20,412 nt of DNA from Oscillospiraceae bacterium (GCA_020025655.1 JAHHRR010000032.1:1-20412), one strand, 5' to 3'. Numbered from the stretch's first letter, positions 13,797 through 20,409 are shown. The notes: generated by a model from the letters alone, not told the origin. Program-made: numbers and translations.

Positions 13797-15962
13797 ATGA
13801 ACGAAGAAAAACGCGTTGGTAGAGTAACAATTCCTACTGATATGGATGTTGTTCCCGAAACTCTGGAAATTATGAAGCGCTGGGGCGCAGATGCTATTCG
13901 TGACTGCGATGGCACCGATTTTCCTCAGGAGCTTAGAAATGTAGGTGCAAAGGTCTACTCTACCTACTATACAACTCGCAAGGACAATGAATGGGCAAAG
14001 GCAAATCCTGATGAGGTACAGCAGTGCTACATTATGACAGGCTTCTATACTGCCGATGAAGGCGCACTGGAAATTCCTCTTATGAAAGGCATCAGCCCTG
14101 AGCTTATGGAGGTAAACACCAGAGACGATATTAAGCGCTGGTGGGAGGTTATGGACCGCACAACAGGTCAGCCTCTGGATGCGGAAAAATGGAGCTATGA
14201 TGAAAAATCCGGCTGCGTTGTAATTCCTGAGCCTGCAAAATACCATGAGTACACTGTAAGCTTCCTTGCTTATCTTATCTGGGACCCTGTACATATGTAC
14301 AATGCAGTTACAAACGACTGGAAAGACTTTGAACATCAGATTACCTTTGATGTCCGTCAGCCTAAAACCCATGACTTTACCATGCGCCGTCTGAGAAAGT
14401 TTATTGAAGAGCATCCTTATGTAAATGTTATCCGCTATACAACTTTCTTCCACCAGTTTACTCTGATGTTTGATGAACTGAAGAGAGAAAAGTATGTTGA
14501 CTGGTATGGCTACTCTGCATCCGTAAGCCCTTACATCCTCGAGCAGTTTGAAAAAGAGGTCGGTTACAAGTTCCGTCCGGAGTTCATTATCGATCAGGGC
14601 TACTATAACAATCAGTACCGTGTACCCAGCAAGGAATTTAAGGATTTCCAGAAGTTCCAGAGACGTGAGGTAGCAAAGATTGCAAAGGAAATGGTAGACA
14701 TTACTCACGAGATGGGCAAAGAAGCCATGATGTTCCTTGGCGACCACTGGATAGGCACTGAGCCCTTCCTCGATGAGTTCAAGAATATAGGCCTTGATGC
14801 GGTGGTTGGTTCTGTGGGCAACGGCTCAACCCTCCGCCTTATCTCAGATATCCCCGGTGTTAAATATACCGAAGGCCGTTTCCTGCCTTACTTCTTCCCC
14901 GATACCTTCCATGAGGGCGGAAATCCCGTCTGGGAGGCAAAGCAGAACTGGGTTACAGCCAGAAGAGCTATTCTGCGCAAGCCCATTGACAGAATCGGTT
15001 ACGGCGGCTATCTGAAGCTTGCCTGCCAGTTCCCTGACTTTATCGACTATGTTGAATCCGTCTGCAATGAGTTCCGTGAACTTTATGACAACATTAAGGG
15101 TACAACTCCTTACTGCATAAAGACTGTTGCGGTTCTTAACTGCTGGGGCAGAATGAGAGCATGGGGCTGCCACATGGTTCACCACGCTCTGTATCAGAAG
15201 CAGAACTACTCTTACGCAGGCGTTATTGAAGCTCTTTCCGGCGCTCCCTTTGATGTTAAGTTTATAAACTTTGATGATATCAGAGAAAATCCCGCAATCC
15301 TTGATGACATTGATGTTATCATAAATGTAGGTGACGGCGATACAGCCCATACCGGCGGCAAGGAGTGGGAGGATCCCGAAATTTCCGCAGCTGTCAGAGG
15401 CTTTGTCAGAAGAGGCGGCGGCTTTATCGGCGTAGGTGAGCCTTCCGGGCATCAGTATCAGGGACATTATCTCCAGATGGCATCCGTTCTGGGCGTCGAA
15501 AAAGAAACCGGATTTACTCTCAACTATGATAAGTACAACTGGGACGAGAAGCCCGAGCACTTCATCCTTGCCGACAGCGGCAAAGATGTAGACTTCGGTG
15601 AGGGCAAAAAGAGCATTTATGCCCTTCAGGACGCAGAGGTTCTCATCCAGCGTGATAAAGAAGTACAGATGGCGGTTAACGAGTTCGGAAAGGGCCGTGG
15701 AGTTTATATATCCGGCCTGCCTTACACCTTCTGCAACAGCAGAATTCTGTACAGAGCTATTCTCTGGAGCGCACACAGTGAGGGTGAGCTTCACAAATGG
15801 TTCTCTACCAACTATAATGTAGAGGTACACGCATTCGTTAAAAACGGCAAGTATTGCGTTGTAAACAACACCTACGAACCTCAGAGCACCACGGTTTACA
15901 CTGATAACGGAAGCTTTGAGCTGAATCTGGATGCAAACGAAATTCGCTGGTACAGCATATAA
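13797..15962 (+). CDS. lnpA: 1,3-beta-galactosyl-N-acetylhexosamine phosphorylase (GH112)
   Basis: A 721-aa cytoplasmic enzyme that splits lacto-N-biose I or galacto-N-biose with phosphate, giving alpha-galactose-1-phosphate and GlcNAc or GalNAc. The length fits GH112. The N-terminal half is the TIM-barrel region (GRVTIPTDMDVVPETLEIMKRWGADAIRDCDGTDFP near the start). FLGDHWIGTEP carries Asp316, at the position of the catalytic Asp (Asp313 in the Bifidobacterium longum enzyme, from memory). A glutamine-amidotransferase-like domain follows from about 440 (VAVLNCWGRMRAWG, then GGGFIGVGEPSG), and a C-terminal beta domain ends the protein. Preference between the two disaccharides, or for the galactosyl-rhamnose relatives in GH112, cannot be read from sequence alone, but the kinase next to it favours an HexNAc product. 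ATG 13797 follows AGAGGA by nine bases. Confidence 0.92.
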   Translation: MNEEKRVGRVTIPTDMDVVPETLEIMKRWGADAIRDCDGTDFPQELRNVGAKVYSTYYTTRKDNEWAKANPDEVQQCYIMTGFYTADEGALEIPLMKGISPELMEVNTRDDIKRWWEVMDRTTGQPLDAEKWSYDEKSGCVVIPEPAKYHEYTVSFLAYLIWDPVHMYNAVTNDWKDFEHQITFDVRQPKTHDFTMRRLRKFIEEHPYVNVIRYTTFFHQFTLMFDELKREKYVDWYGYSASVSPYILEQFEKEVGYKFRPEFIIDQGYYNNQYRVPSKEFKDFQKFQRREVAKIAKEMVDITHEMGKEAMMFLGDHWIGTEPFLDEFKNIGLDAVVGSVGNGSTLRLISDIPGVKYTEGRFLPYFFPDTFHEGGNPVWEAKQNWVTARRAILRKPIDRIGYGGYLKLACQFPDFIDYVESVCNEFRELYDNIKGTTPYCIKTVAVLNCWGRMRAWGCHMVHHALYQKQNYSYAGVIEALSGAPFDVKFINFDDIRENPAILDDIDVIINVGDGDTAHTGGKEWEDPEISAAVRGFVRRGGGFIGVGEPSGHQYQGHYLQMASVLGVEKETGFTLNYDKYNWDEKPEHFILADSGKDVDFGEGKKSIYALQDAEVLIQRDKEVQMAVNEFGKGRGVYISGLPYTFCNSRILYRAILWSAHSEGELHKWFSTNYNVEVHAFVKNGKYCVVNNTYEPQSTTVYTDNGSFELNLDANEIRWYSI

Positions 15963-15981
15963 AATAATGGAGGGCAATGAA

Positions 15982-17049
15982 GTGACTGAATATTTAGAAA
16001 GCGTTTTAGCACAGTTTCCTCTGCACTCAAGACCTGTTTACTGTGAAAGATACGGCTGCGGTCATATAAATGAAACCTACCTTGTTGTCTGCTCTTCCGG
16101 AGTGAGATACATACTCCAGAAGATAAGCCCTGCATTTAAAGATGTAGAGGGACTTATGAGAAATATAGCCTCTGTTACACACTATATCAGACAGTTTGCA
16201 GAGGACCCCAGAGGCGTTATGACCATAGTTCAGACCGTTGACGGAAAGGATTACTATTCAAATCCCGACGGAAGCCACTGGCGTGTATATGATTTTATAG
16301 AAAGCTCTCTGTGCCTTCAGAAGCCTGAGACTCCTGAGGATTTTTACCAGAGTGCCGTGGCATTCGGAAGCTTCTCTCAGCAGCTTCAGGAATTCCCCGC
16401 AGAGACTTTAACCGAGCCTCTCCCGCACTTCCACGATACTCCCGACCGCTACCGCATTTTTAAAGAGGTTCTTGCAAAAGACCCCTGCGGCAGAGCAAAG
16501 GATATACAGAAGGAAATTGATTTTGTACTGGCAAGAGAAGCAGATGCAGGCGTTTTAATGGAAATGCTTAAAAACGGTCAGCTGCCTCTGCGTGTCACAC
16601 ACAACGACACAAAGCTTAACAATGTAATGCTCGACGAAGTTACAAGAAAGCCTCTGTGCGTTATAGACCTTGATACAGTTATGCCAGGCCTCAGCCTGTA
16701 TGATTTCGGTGATTCCATACGCTTCGGCGCCGCAACTGCCGCCGAGGACGAGCAGGATCTCAGCAAGATGGAAATGGATCTGGAGCTGTTCAGAATCTAT
16801 ACAAAGGGATATCTTGAAGCCTGCCCCGGCCTTACCGCAAACGAGCGTGAGATGCTGCCTATGGGTGCAAAAATCATGACTCTCGAATGCGGAACAAGAT
16901 TCCTTACCGACTACCTTGACGGAGATCACTACTTTGCTGTTCACAGAGACGGACAGAATCTGGACCGTGCAAGAACTCAGTTCAAGCTTGTTGAGGATAT
17001 GGAAAACAAGTGGGACAAGATGCACGAAATCGTGAAGAGCTTTGAGTAA
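15982..17049 (+). CDS. nahK: N-acetylhexosamine 1-kinase (APH-fold), NahK/LnpB
   Basis: A 355-aa aminoglycoside-phosphotransferase-fold kinase, close to the roughly 360 aa of bifidobacterial NahK. It would phosphorylate C1 of the GlcNAc/GalNAc released by the GH112 enzyme, using ATP. The catalytic loop is THNDTKLNN with Asp209, and the metal-binding segment is VIDLDTVMPGLSLYDFGDSIRFGA with Asp229 and Asp231. YILQKISPAF supplies the N-lobe lysine region. GTG 15982 is preferred because GGAGGG (15969-15974) stands seven bases before it; ATGs in frame at 15931 (inside lnpA) and 15967 (overlapping the Shine-Dalgarno) have no binding site. The gap to lnpA is 19 bases. Kinase plus GH112 in one operon is the defining pair of the lacto-N-biose/galacto-N-biose route; the uridylyltransferase and epimerase steps are not in this window. 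Confidence 0.9.
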   Translation: MTEYLESVLAQFPLHSRPVYCERYGCGHINETYLVVCSSGVRYILQKISPAFKDVEGLMRNIASVTHYIRQFAEDPRGVMTIVQTVDGKDYYSNPDGSHWRVYDFIESSLCLQKPETPEDFYQSAVAFGSFSQQLQEFPAETLTEPLPHFHDTPDRYRIFKEVLAKDPCGRAKDIQKEIDFVLAREADAGVLMEMLKNGQLPLRVTHNDTKLNNVMLDEVTRKPLCVIDLDTVMPGLSLYDFGDSIRFGAATAAEDEQDLSKMEMDLELFRIYTKGYLEACPGLTANEREMLPMGAKIMTLECGTRFLTDYLDGDHYFAVHRDGQNLDRARTQFKLVEDMENKWDKMHEIVKSFE

Positions 17050-17092
17050 AATTTAAAATCCGCAGGAATTAAACAGCTTACGAAAAAATATA

Positions 17093-17126
17093 AAATCCCT
17101 CTGATGAAACCATCAGAGGGATTTTT
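17093..17126. terminator. Terminator of the sugar operon (probably bidirectional)
   Basis: AAATCCCTCTGATG (17093-17106) pairs with CATCAGAGGGATTT (17111-17124) around the loop AAAC, with a T-run on the plus strand (17122-17126). On the minus strand the stem is followed by TATATTTTTT, so it can also end transcription of the convergent minus-strand gene. Confidence 0.9.
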
Positions 17127-17180
17127 GCCTGCAAATATCAGCACTTAAATATTTATGCCATTACAGTACACAGAAAAACT

Positions 17181-17723
17181 CTAGGCAATATGTCCGTTTT
17201 TATCCACGTAAAAAACAGGAGCCATGCCTGAAACAAGGAGTATCATATCATCATAATTCGTATAATGATCCACGGTGGAGAATACAGGACGTATCAGCAT
17301 TTTTCCGCTGATGCTGCCGAATACCGCAACATTAGGCATCTGGTTTCTTATATAATCCCGAAGCTTTTCACTTAAAACGGTACCGCTTTCAACCGTTCCA
17401 AGCTGAACGCCGTTTACGAATACTCCGTCGGCAAGTTCAATACCGCCTGAATACAGGAGCATATAATCATTTAATACACGGCTGTCTGCACTTGCCGGAC
17501 GAAACGACAGACGCAGGCTTTTTCTCAGTTCGGGAGCAGATGAATGAAACCTGCTAATTTCCTCGGCGGCAATATGGGCGATTTTTGTACTCTCCTTTAT
17601 CTGACGGGAAGAGTAGCAGCCGGGGAGTAAGGTGTCATTCACAGAAATTTTCCAGCCTACATTCAGGTTTGCAGCCAGAAAAAGCAGCAGGGCAAAAAGC
17701 AGTACGCTAAATTTTTTCCACAT
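17181..17723 (-). CDS. Small exported protein, resembles the propeptide region of clostridial M23 peptidases
   Basis: A 180-aa protein with an N-terminal helix (KFSVLLFALLLFLAANLNV, residues 4-22) that acts as a signal or anchor. Beyond it lies a region with HIAAEEISRFHSSAPELRKSL (about 50-70), then a GVFVNGVQLGTVESG segment (100-114), and VSGMAPVFYVDKNG near the end (165-177). The VxVNGxxLG pattern recalls the domain that precedes the catalytic part in clostridial M23/LysM cell-wall peptidases, but no HxxxD or HxH zinc motif is present, so it is not a peptidase by itself. It may be a free-standing regulatory domain or an uncharacterised family. ATG 17723 follows GGAGG; an upstream ATG at 17753 lies before that site and is rejected. 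It follows the SSB-like gene by 63 bases on the same strand. Confidence 0.7.
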   Translation of the reverse strand: MWKKFSVLLFALLLFLAANLNVGWKISVNDTLLPGCYSSRQIKESTKIAHIAAEEISRFHSSAPELRKSLRLSFRPASADSRVLNDYMLLYSGGIELADGVFVNGVQLGTVESGTVLSEKLRDYIRNQMPNVAVFGSISGKMLIRPVFSTVDHYTNYDDMILLVSGMAPVFYVDKNGHIA

Positions 17724-17731
17724 GGAAACCA

Positions 17732-17763
17732 CCTCCGAATTTAACATAACCAATTAACGGAGG
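17732..17763 (-). promoter_or_regulatory. Inverted repeat that can hide the ribosome binding site of the small exported protein gene
   Basis: In minus-strand mRNA CCTCCG (plus 17758-17763) can pair with CGGAGG (plus 17732-17737), and a second short stem AATT/AATT lies inside. CGGAGG is the Shine-Dalgarno of the gene starting at 17723. A weak internal promoter (TTGACC plus 17766-17771, TATGTT plus 17743-17748, spacer 17) overlaps it and would start inside the hairpin, freeing the site. The regulation is inferred. Confidence 0.35.
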
Positions 17764-17786
17764 CAGGTCAAGGGCTTCGACAAAGC

Positions 17787-18428
17787 TTATAATAAAGTTA
17801 CAGCTTTCTCTGTTTCACATCTGCTCAGCTCCTCAAGCTCGGTTATGGAGACTTCAAAAGCGGTTTTTTCAATGGGTCCCTGCTCGGTGAGCTTTATATA
17901 TTTCCGGCTCTGTATCCGCCCCTCGAGACTTATGTGAGTGCCTACATCAAACTGTGATGCAAGTCTTGCGGTTGTGCCCCAGCATATGCAGGGCAGGTAA
18001 TCGGAACGTCCGTATGGCCTGTTTACCGCAAGCATTAAATCACATATATCCCGACCCATAGGTGTGCAGCGGAGATTTGGCTTTTTGCAGAGAGTACCGC
18101 AGAGCGTGACCTGATTCTGGAAATCGTCATCACAGAAATAAAGCTCTTTTGCAAAAACTGTGATTATAAGCTTTGCGCCCTGTCCACGGCGGTTATTAAA
18201 GCTGCGAAGCTGACCTTCTACACAGAGCTTATCGTGTCCTGAAATCTCCAGCTCCCGCAGCTGAGACTGTCTGATTATAATATTCAGGCTGTCCACATTG
18301 CCGGATAAACGCTGTACCTGAAGAGGGAAGGTGTAGAAATCCTGAGATCTGCTGGTGTGTGAAAAAACGGGTTTTTCGGTTATATATCCGCAAAGTCTGG
18401 TATAATTGTTTTCAGAAATCATGTCCAT
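17787..18428 (-). CDS. Single-stranded DNA-binding protein-like, two OB folds
   Basis: A 213-aa protein with two OB-fold segments. Residues about 8-98 form a first divergent OB fold (YTRLCGYITEKPVF, then KLCVEGQLRSF). Residues about 105-185 form a clearer SSB domain: NQVTLCGTLCKKPNLRCTPMGRDICDLMLAVNR, then YLPCICWG and ISLEGRIQSRKY, the usual SSB order. The acidic C-terminal tip (DDDIPF-like) of the replicative SSB is missing, so this is an accessory SSB relative rather than the main one. The open frame runs upstream to 18599 through the deoC promoter; the start at ATG 18428 is chosen because AAAAGGACGG precedes it by eight bases. ATG 18422, two codons later, is an alternative. Divergent from deoC. 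Confidence 0.8.
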   Translation of the reverse strand: MDMISENNYTRLCGYITEKPVFSHTSRSQDFYTFPLQVQRLSGNVDSLNIIIRQSQLRELEISGHDKLCVEGQLRSFNNRRGQGAKLIITVFAKELYFCDDDFQNQVTLCGTLCKKPNLRCTPMGRDICDLMLAVNRPYGRSDYLPCICWGTTARLASQFDVGTHISLEGRIQSRKYIKLTEQGPIEKTAFEVSITELEELSRCETEKAVTLL

Positions 18429-18479
18429 GTGTGTAGCCGTCCTTTTCGTTGAGATAGTAAAATCTATTAAGCTCCGCAC

Positions 18480-18508
18480 TTGAATATGCCCGTAAAAACG
18501 GGTATAAT
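18480..18508 (+). promoter_or_regulatory. deoC promoter with palindrome in the spacer
   Basis: TTGAAT (18480-18485) and TATAAT (18503-18508) have the optimal 17-base spacing. Between them lies a perfect inverted repeat, CCCGT (18489-18493) and ACGGG (18498-18502), around AAAA. A protein bound there would cover the promoter, so this is a candidate operator. AAGGAG at 18525-18530 is the ribosome binding site. Confidence 0.75.
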
Positions 18509-18540
18509 ATTTGAATAAAATTATAAGGAGAACAATATAA

Positions 18541-19206
18541 ATGGATATAAAAGATATACTGAAAAAATGTGACCATACTCTGCTTAGCGTGGACTGCACA
18601 GCCGAACAGATCAGAAACCTGTGCGATCAGGCAATAAAATTTGACTGCGCCAGCGTATGCATTCCTCCCTGCCATGTTGCAGGAGCAAAGCGTTATGTAG
18701 GTGATAAACTTGCAATATGCACCGTAATAGGCTTCCCCAACGGCTACATGACAACTGCCGCAAAGGCTTTTGAGGCCGCCGATGCGGTTAAAAACGGCGC
18801 TGACGAAATCGACATGGTAATCAATCTCTCCATGGTGAAGGACGGCTGCTGGGACGATGTAGAAAAGGATATAACTGCTGTCCGCAAGGCTACCGAGGGA
18901 AAAATCCTGAAGGTTATTATTGAGTGCTGCCTGCTGACTGAGGATGAAAAGATAAAGATGTGCGGCATTGTTGCCCGCTGCGGTGCAGACTATATTAAGA
19001 CCTCTACCGGTTTCTCCAAGGGAGGAGCAACCAGAGAGGATGTAAAGCTCATGCGTGAATACAGCCCCCAGAGCCTTAAAGTAAAGGCAGCCGGCGGAAT
19101 ATCCAGCCTGCAGGATGCAGAGGACTTTATTGAACTGGGCGCAGAGAGACTGGGTACCAGCCGTATAGTCAAGCTTGCTATGGCCGAGGAGGGCGAAGGC
19201 TACTGA
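18541..19206 (+). CDS. deoC: Deoxyribose-phosphate aldolase DeoC
   Basis: Class I aldolase that cleaves 2-deoxyribose-5-phosphate to glyceraldehyde-3-phosphate and acetaldehyde in deoxynucleoside breakdown. The 221-aa product has the usual length for Gram-positive DeoC. It shows the catalytic Asp91 (DEIDMVIN), the Schiff-base Lys153 (DYIKTSTGFSKGGAT) and the second Lys182 (KVKAAGGI), which correspond to Asp102, Lys167 and Lys201 of the E. coli enzyme. ATG 18541 follows AAGGAG. It stands alone with its own promoter; no nucleoside phosphorylase or transporter gene is next to it. Its last 29 bases overlap the end of the convergent CmpB-like gene. Confidence 0.95.
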   Translation: MDIKDILKKCDHTLLSVDCTAEQIRNLCDQAIKFDCASVCIPPCHVAGAKRYVGDKLAICTVIGFPNGYMTTAAKAFEAADAVKNGADEIDMVINLSMVKDGCWDDVEKDITAVRKATEGKILKVIIECCLLTEDEKIKMCGIVARCGADYIKTSTGFSKGGATREDVKLMREYSPQSLKVKAAGGISSLQDAEDFIELGAERLGTSRIVKLAMAEEGEGY

Positions 19207-19573
19207 TTTTATTCACAAGCCTTGAAAGCTGCCCGCACAGCCATATGCCGGGTATTGAAAGAAGAAACCATAAAAACAGAAACTGGGGACAGATCTGACC
19301 GAGGATATTATGACTCATAGAGGAATAGTCCCAGACATTAAGCTTAAGGAAAAGGTTTAAAATAACGCCTGCGTAAAACTCGACAGTAATTATAGCGGCA
19401 GAGCTTAGAATGTACTTCTTTAGAAGCGGCAGCTTTAAAAGATTTATGCGGTACATGAGTGAAAAACAGAGTCCGCCGCAGATAAGCATTGACCAGTGCG
19501 TCCAGCCACGCCAGAGTATTTCGGTAAGACCATACAGCAGGCTTCCCAGAGAAAATATAAATAAAAATTCCAT
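19178..19573 (-). CDS. CmpB-like (putative ABC transporter type IV) membrane protein
   Basis: A 131-aa membrane protein with about four hydrophobic segments (1-15, 27-43, 53-78, 94-115). The stretch ITVEFYAGVILNLFLKLNVWDYS, followed by NILGQICPQFLFLWFLLSIP, is typical of the family labelled putative ABC-transporter type IV (ABC_trans_CmpB), common in Clostridia and without a proven transport role. The likely start is ATG 19573, nine bases after AAGGAG; the ATG at 19582 touches that site and 19606 precedes it. Short for the family, many of whose members have a longer C-terminal part. Its stop lies inside deoC on the opposite strand, so the last residues (SLRPPRP) come from bases shared with deoC. 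Confidence 0.72.
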   Translation of the reverse strand: MEFLFIFSLGSLLYGLTEILWRGWTHWSMLICGGLCFSLMYRINLLKLPLLKKYILSSAAIITVEFYAGVILNLFLKLNVWDYSSMSHNILGQICPQFLFLWFLLSIPGIWLCGQLSRLVNKISSLRPPRP

Positions 19574-19630
19574 AAACCTCATCTCCTTAACATATTTTTC
19601 CCTCAATGGGAATTTTAAACCGAAAATTCT

Positions 19631-19658
19631 AATAAAATTTAGAGAAGGGCCTTGACAA
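19631..19658 (-). promoter_or_regulatory. Possible minus-strand promoter of the CmpB-like gene, sharing its -35 with the infC promoter
   Basis: On the minus strand TTGTCA (plus 19653-19658) is followed after 16 bases by TTTATT (plus 19631-19636). The -35 overlaps the plus-strand TTGACA at 19652-19657. The -10 is only a 4/6 match, so confidence is low. Confidence 0.3.
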
Positions 19659-19680
19659 AGGCTCGAAAAACTGGTATATT
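19652..19680 (+). promoter_or_regulatory. Promoter of the infC operon
   Basis: A consensus TTGACA (19652-19657) and TATATT (19675-19680) with a 17-base spacer make this the strongest promoter in the window. The start is predicted near 19687. The -10 is embedded in the inverted repeat TGGTA-TAT-TACCA (19672-19684). Confidence 0.85.
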
Positions 19681-19686
19681 ACCAAT

Positions 19687-19816
19687 GCTAAAATAAAGAA
19701 GGTACGGTGTCCAAGACCTCACCCTGCGAGAATAGCTCAGCAAGGGTTAATAAAGCAAAGCCTTTACGGCTGTTAAAATGCTTTTATGCGCGGATGCTGT
19801 GCTTCCGCGCTTTTTT
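19687..19816 (+). ncRNA. infC operon leader RNA, L20-leader type
   Basis: A leader of about 130 bases lies between the promoter and the infC ribosome binding site. Visible pairings are ACCCTGC (19721-19727) with GCAAGGGT (19740-19747), AGCC (19759-19762) with GGCT (19768-19771), and TAAAGCA (19751-19757) with TGCTTTTA (19779-19786), then a terminator hairpin. In Firmicutes the infC-rpmI-rplT operon is commonly controlled by such a leader, where L20 favours termination. The match to the Rfam L20_leader family is by position and arrangement; no covariance search was possible. Confidence 0.7.
19788..19816 (+). terminator. Attenuator terminator in the infC leader
   Basis: GCGCGGA (19788-19794) pairs with TCCGCGC (19804-19810), followed by TTTTTT (19811-19816). 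It stands eight bases before the infC Shine-Dalgarno, so every infC message must pass it. This is the expected off-state element of an L20-type attenuator. Confidence 0.85.
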
Positions 19817-19836
19817 ATATTCCGGAGGTGTTTCAT

Positions 19837-20409
19837 ATCGCAAGCGCTGTTCATCAGATCAACGAAGAAATTAATGACAAGGAAATCCGCTTAATCGGCG
19901 ACCAGGGAGAGCAGCTCGGTATCATATCTCCCCATGAGGCAATGGAAATTGCTGCTGAGAAAGATTTGGATCTGGTTAAAATCGCACCTGGCTCCAATCC
20001 TCCCGTCTGCAAGATTATGAATTACGGAAAGTACCGCTTCGAGCAGACCAAAAAGGAAAAAGAAGCCAAGAAGAAGCAGAGAGTTATTGATGTCAAGGAA
20101 ATCCGTATGTCTCCCGGCATAGGTGAGAATGACTTCAACACCAAACTTAAAAACGCTCAGAAGTTTTTGAACGACGGTGACAGAGTTAAAGTTTCTGTAC
20201 GTTTCCGCGGCAGAGAAATGGCTCACACTGATATCGGTGCAGTTCTGCTGAAGGATTTTGCTGCCAAGTGCAGTGAGGTCGCCAACATGGATAAAGCTCC
20301 CAAGCTTGAAGGCAGAAATATGTCTATGTTTCTTTCCCCCAAGCCTGTTGCCCCGCCTAAAAAGCCCGGCAAACCCAAAACCCCTACTACCTCAGAGGTT
20401 GAGGAATAA
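19837..20409 (+). CDS. infC: Translation initiation factor IF-3 (ATC start codon)
   Basis: A 190-aa IF-3, which binds the 30S subunit, prevents early joining of 50S and checks the start codon. The N-domain starts with HQINEEINDKEIRLIGDQGEQLGIIS. The linker and signature region is APGSNPPVCKIMNYGKYRFEQTKKEKEAKKKQ, and the C-domain shows VKEIRMSPGIGENDFNTKLKNAQKFL and VSVRFRGREMAH. A Pro/Lys-rich tail ends the protein. GGAGGTG (19824-19830) is followed after six bases by ATC at 19837, with no ATG, GTG or TTG at proper spacing. The in-frame ATG at 19786 lies in the terminator stem and would add residues unlike IF-3. AUU/AUC starts are known for infC and allow IF-3 to repress its own synthesis. 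rpmI and rplT are expected just beyond the window. Confidence 0.93.
   Translation: MASAVHQINEEINDKEIRLIGDQGEQLGIISPHEAMEIAAEKDLDLVKIAPGSNPPVCKIMNYGKYRFEQTKKEKEAKKKQRVIDVKEIRMSPGIGENDFNTKLKNAQKFLNDGDRVKVSVRFRGREMAHTDIGAVLLKDFAAKCSEVANMDKAPKLEGRNMSMFLSPKPVAPPKKPGKPKTPTTSEVEE

Noticed and set aside
15931..15969. ATG at 15931 or 15967 as start of the kinase
   Set aside because: The first lies inside the phosphorylase gene and the second overlaps the Shine-Dalgarno; GTG 15982 has correct spacing and matches the family length.
13752..15977. Two long minus-strand open frames (331 and 377 codons) opposite the GH112 gene
   Set aside because: They result from the codon composition of the phosphorylase gene; translations are Cys/Val/Leu-rich without recognisable motifs, and no ribosome binding sites were found.
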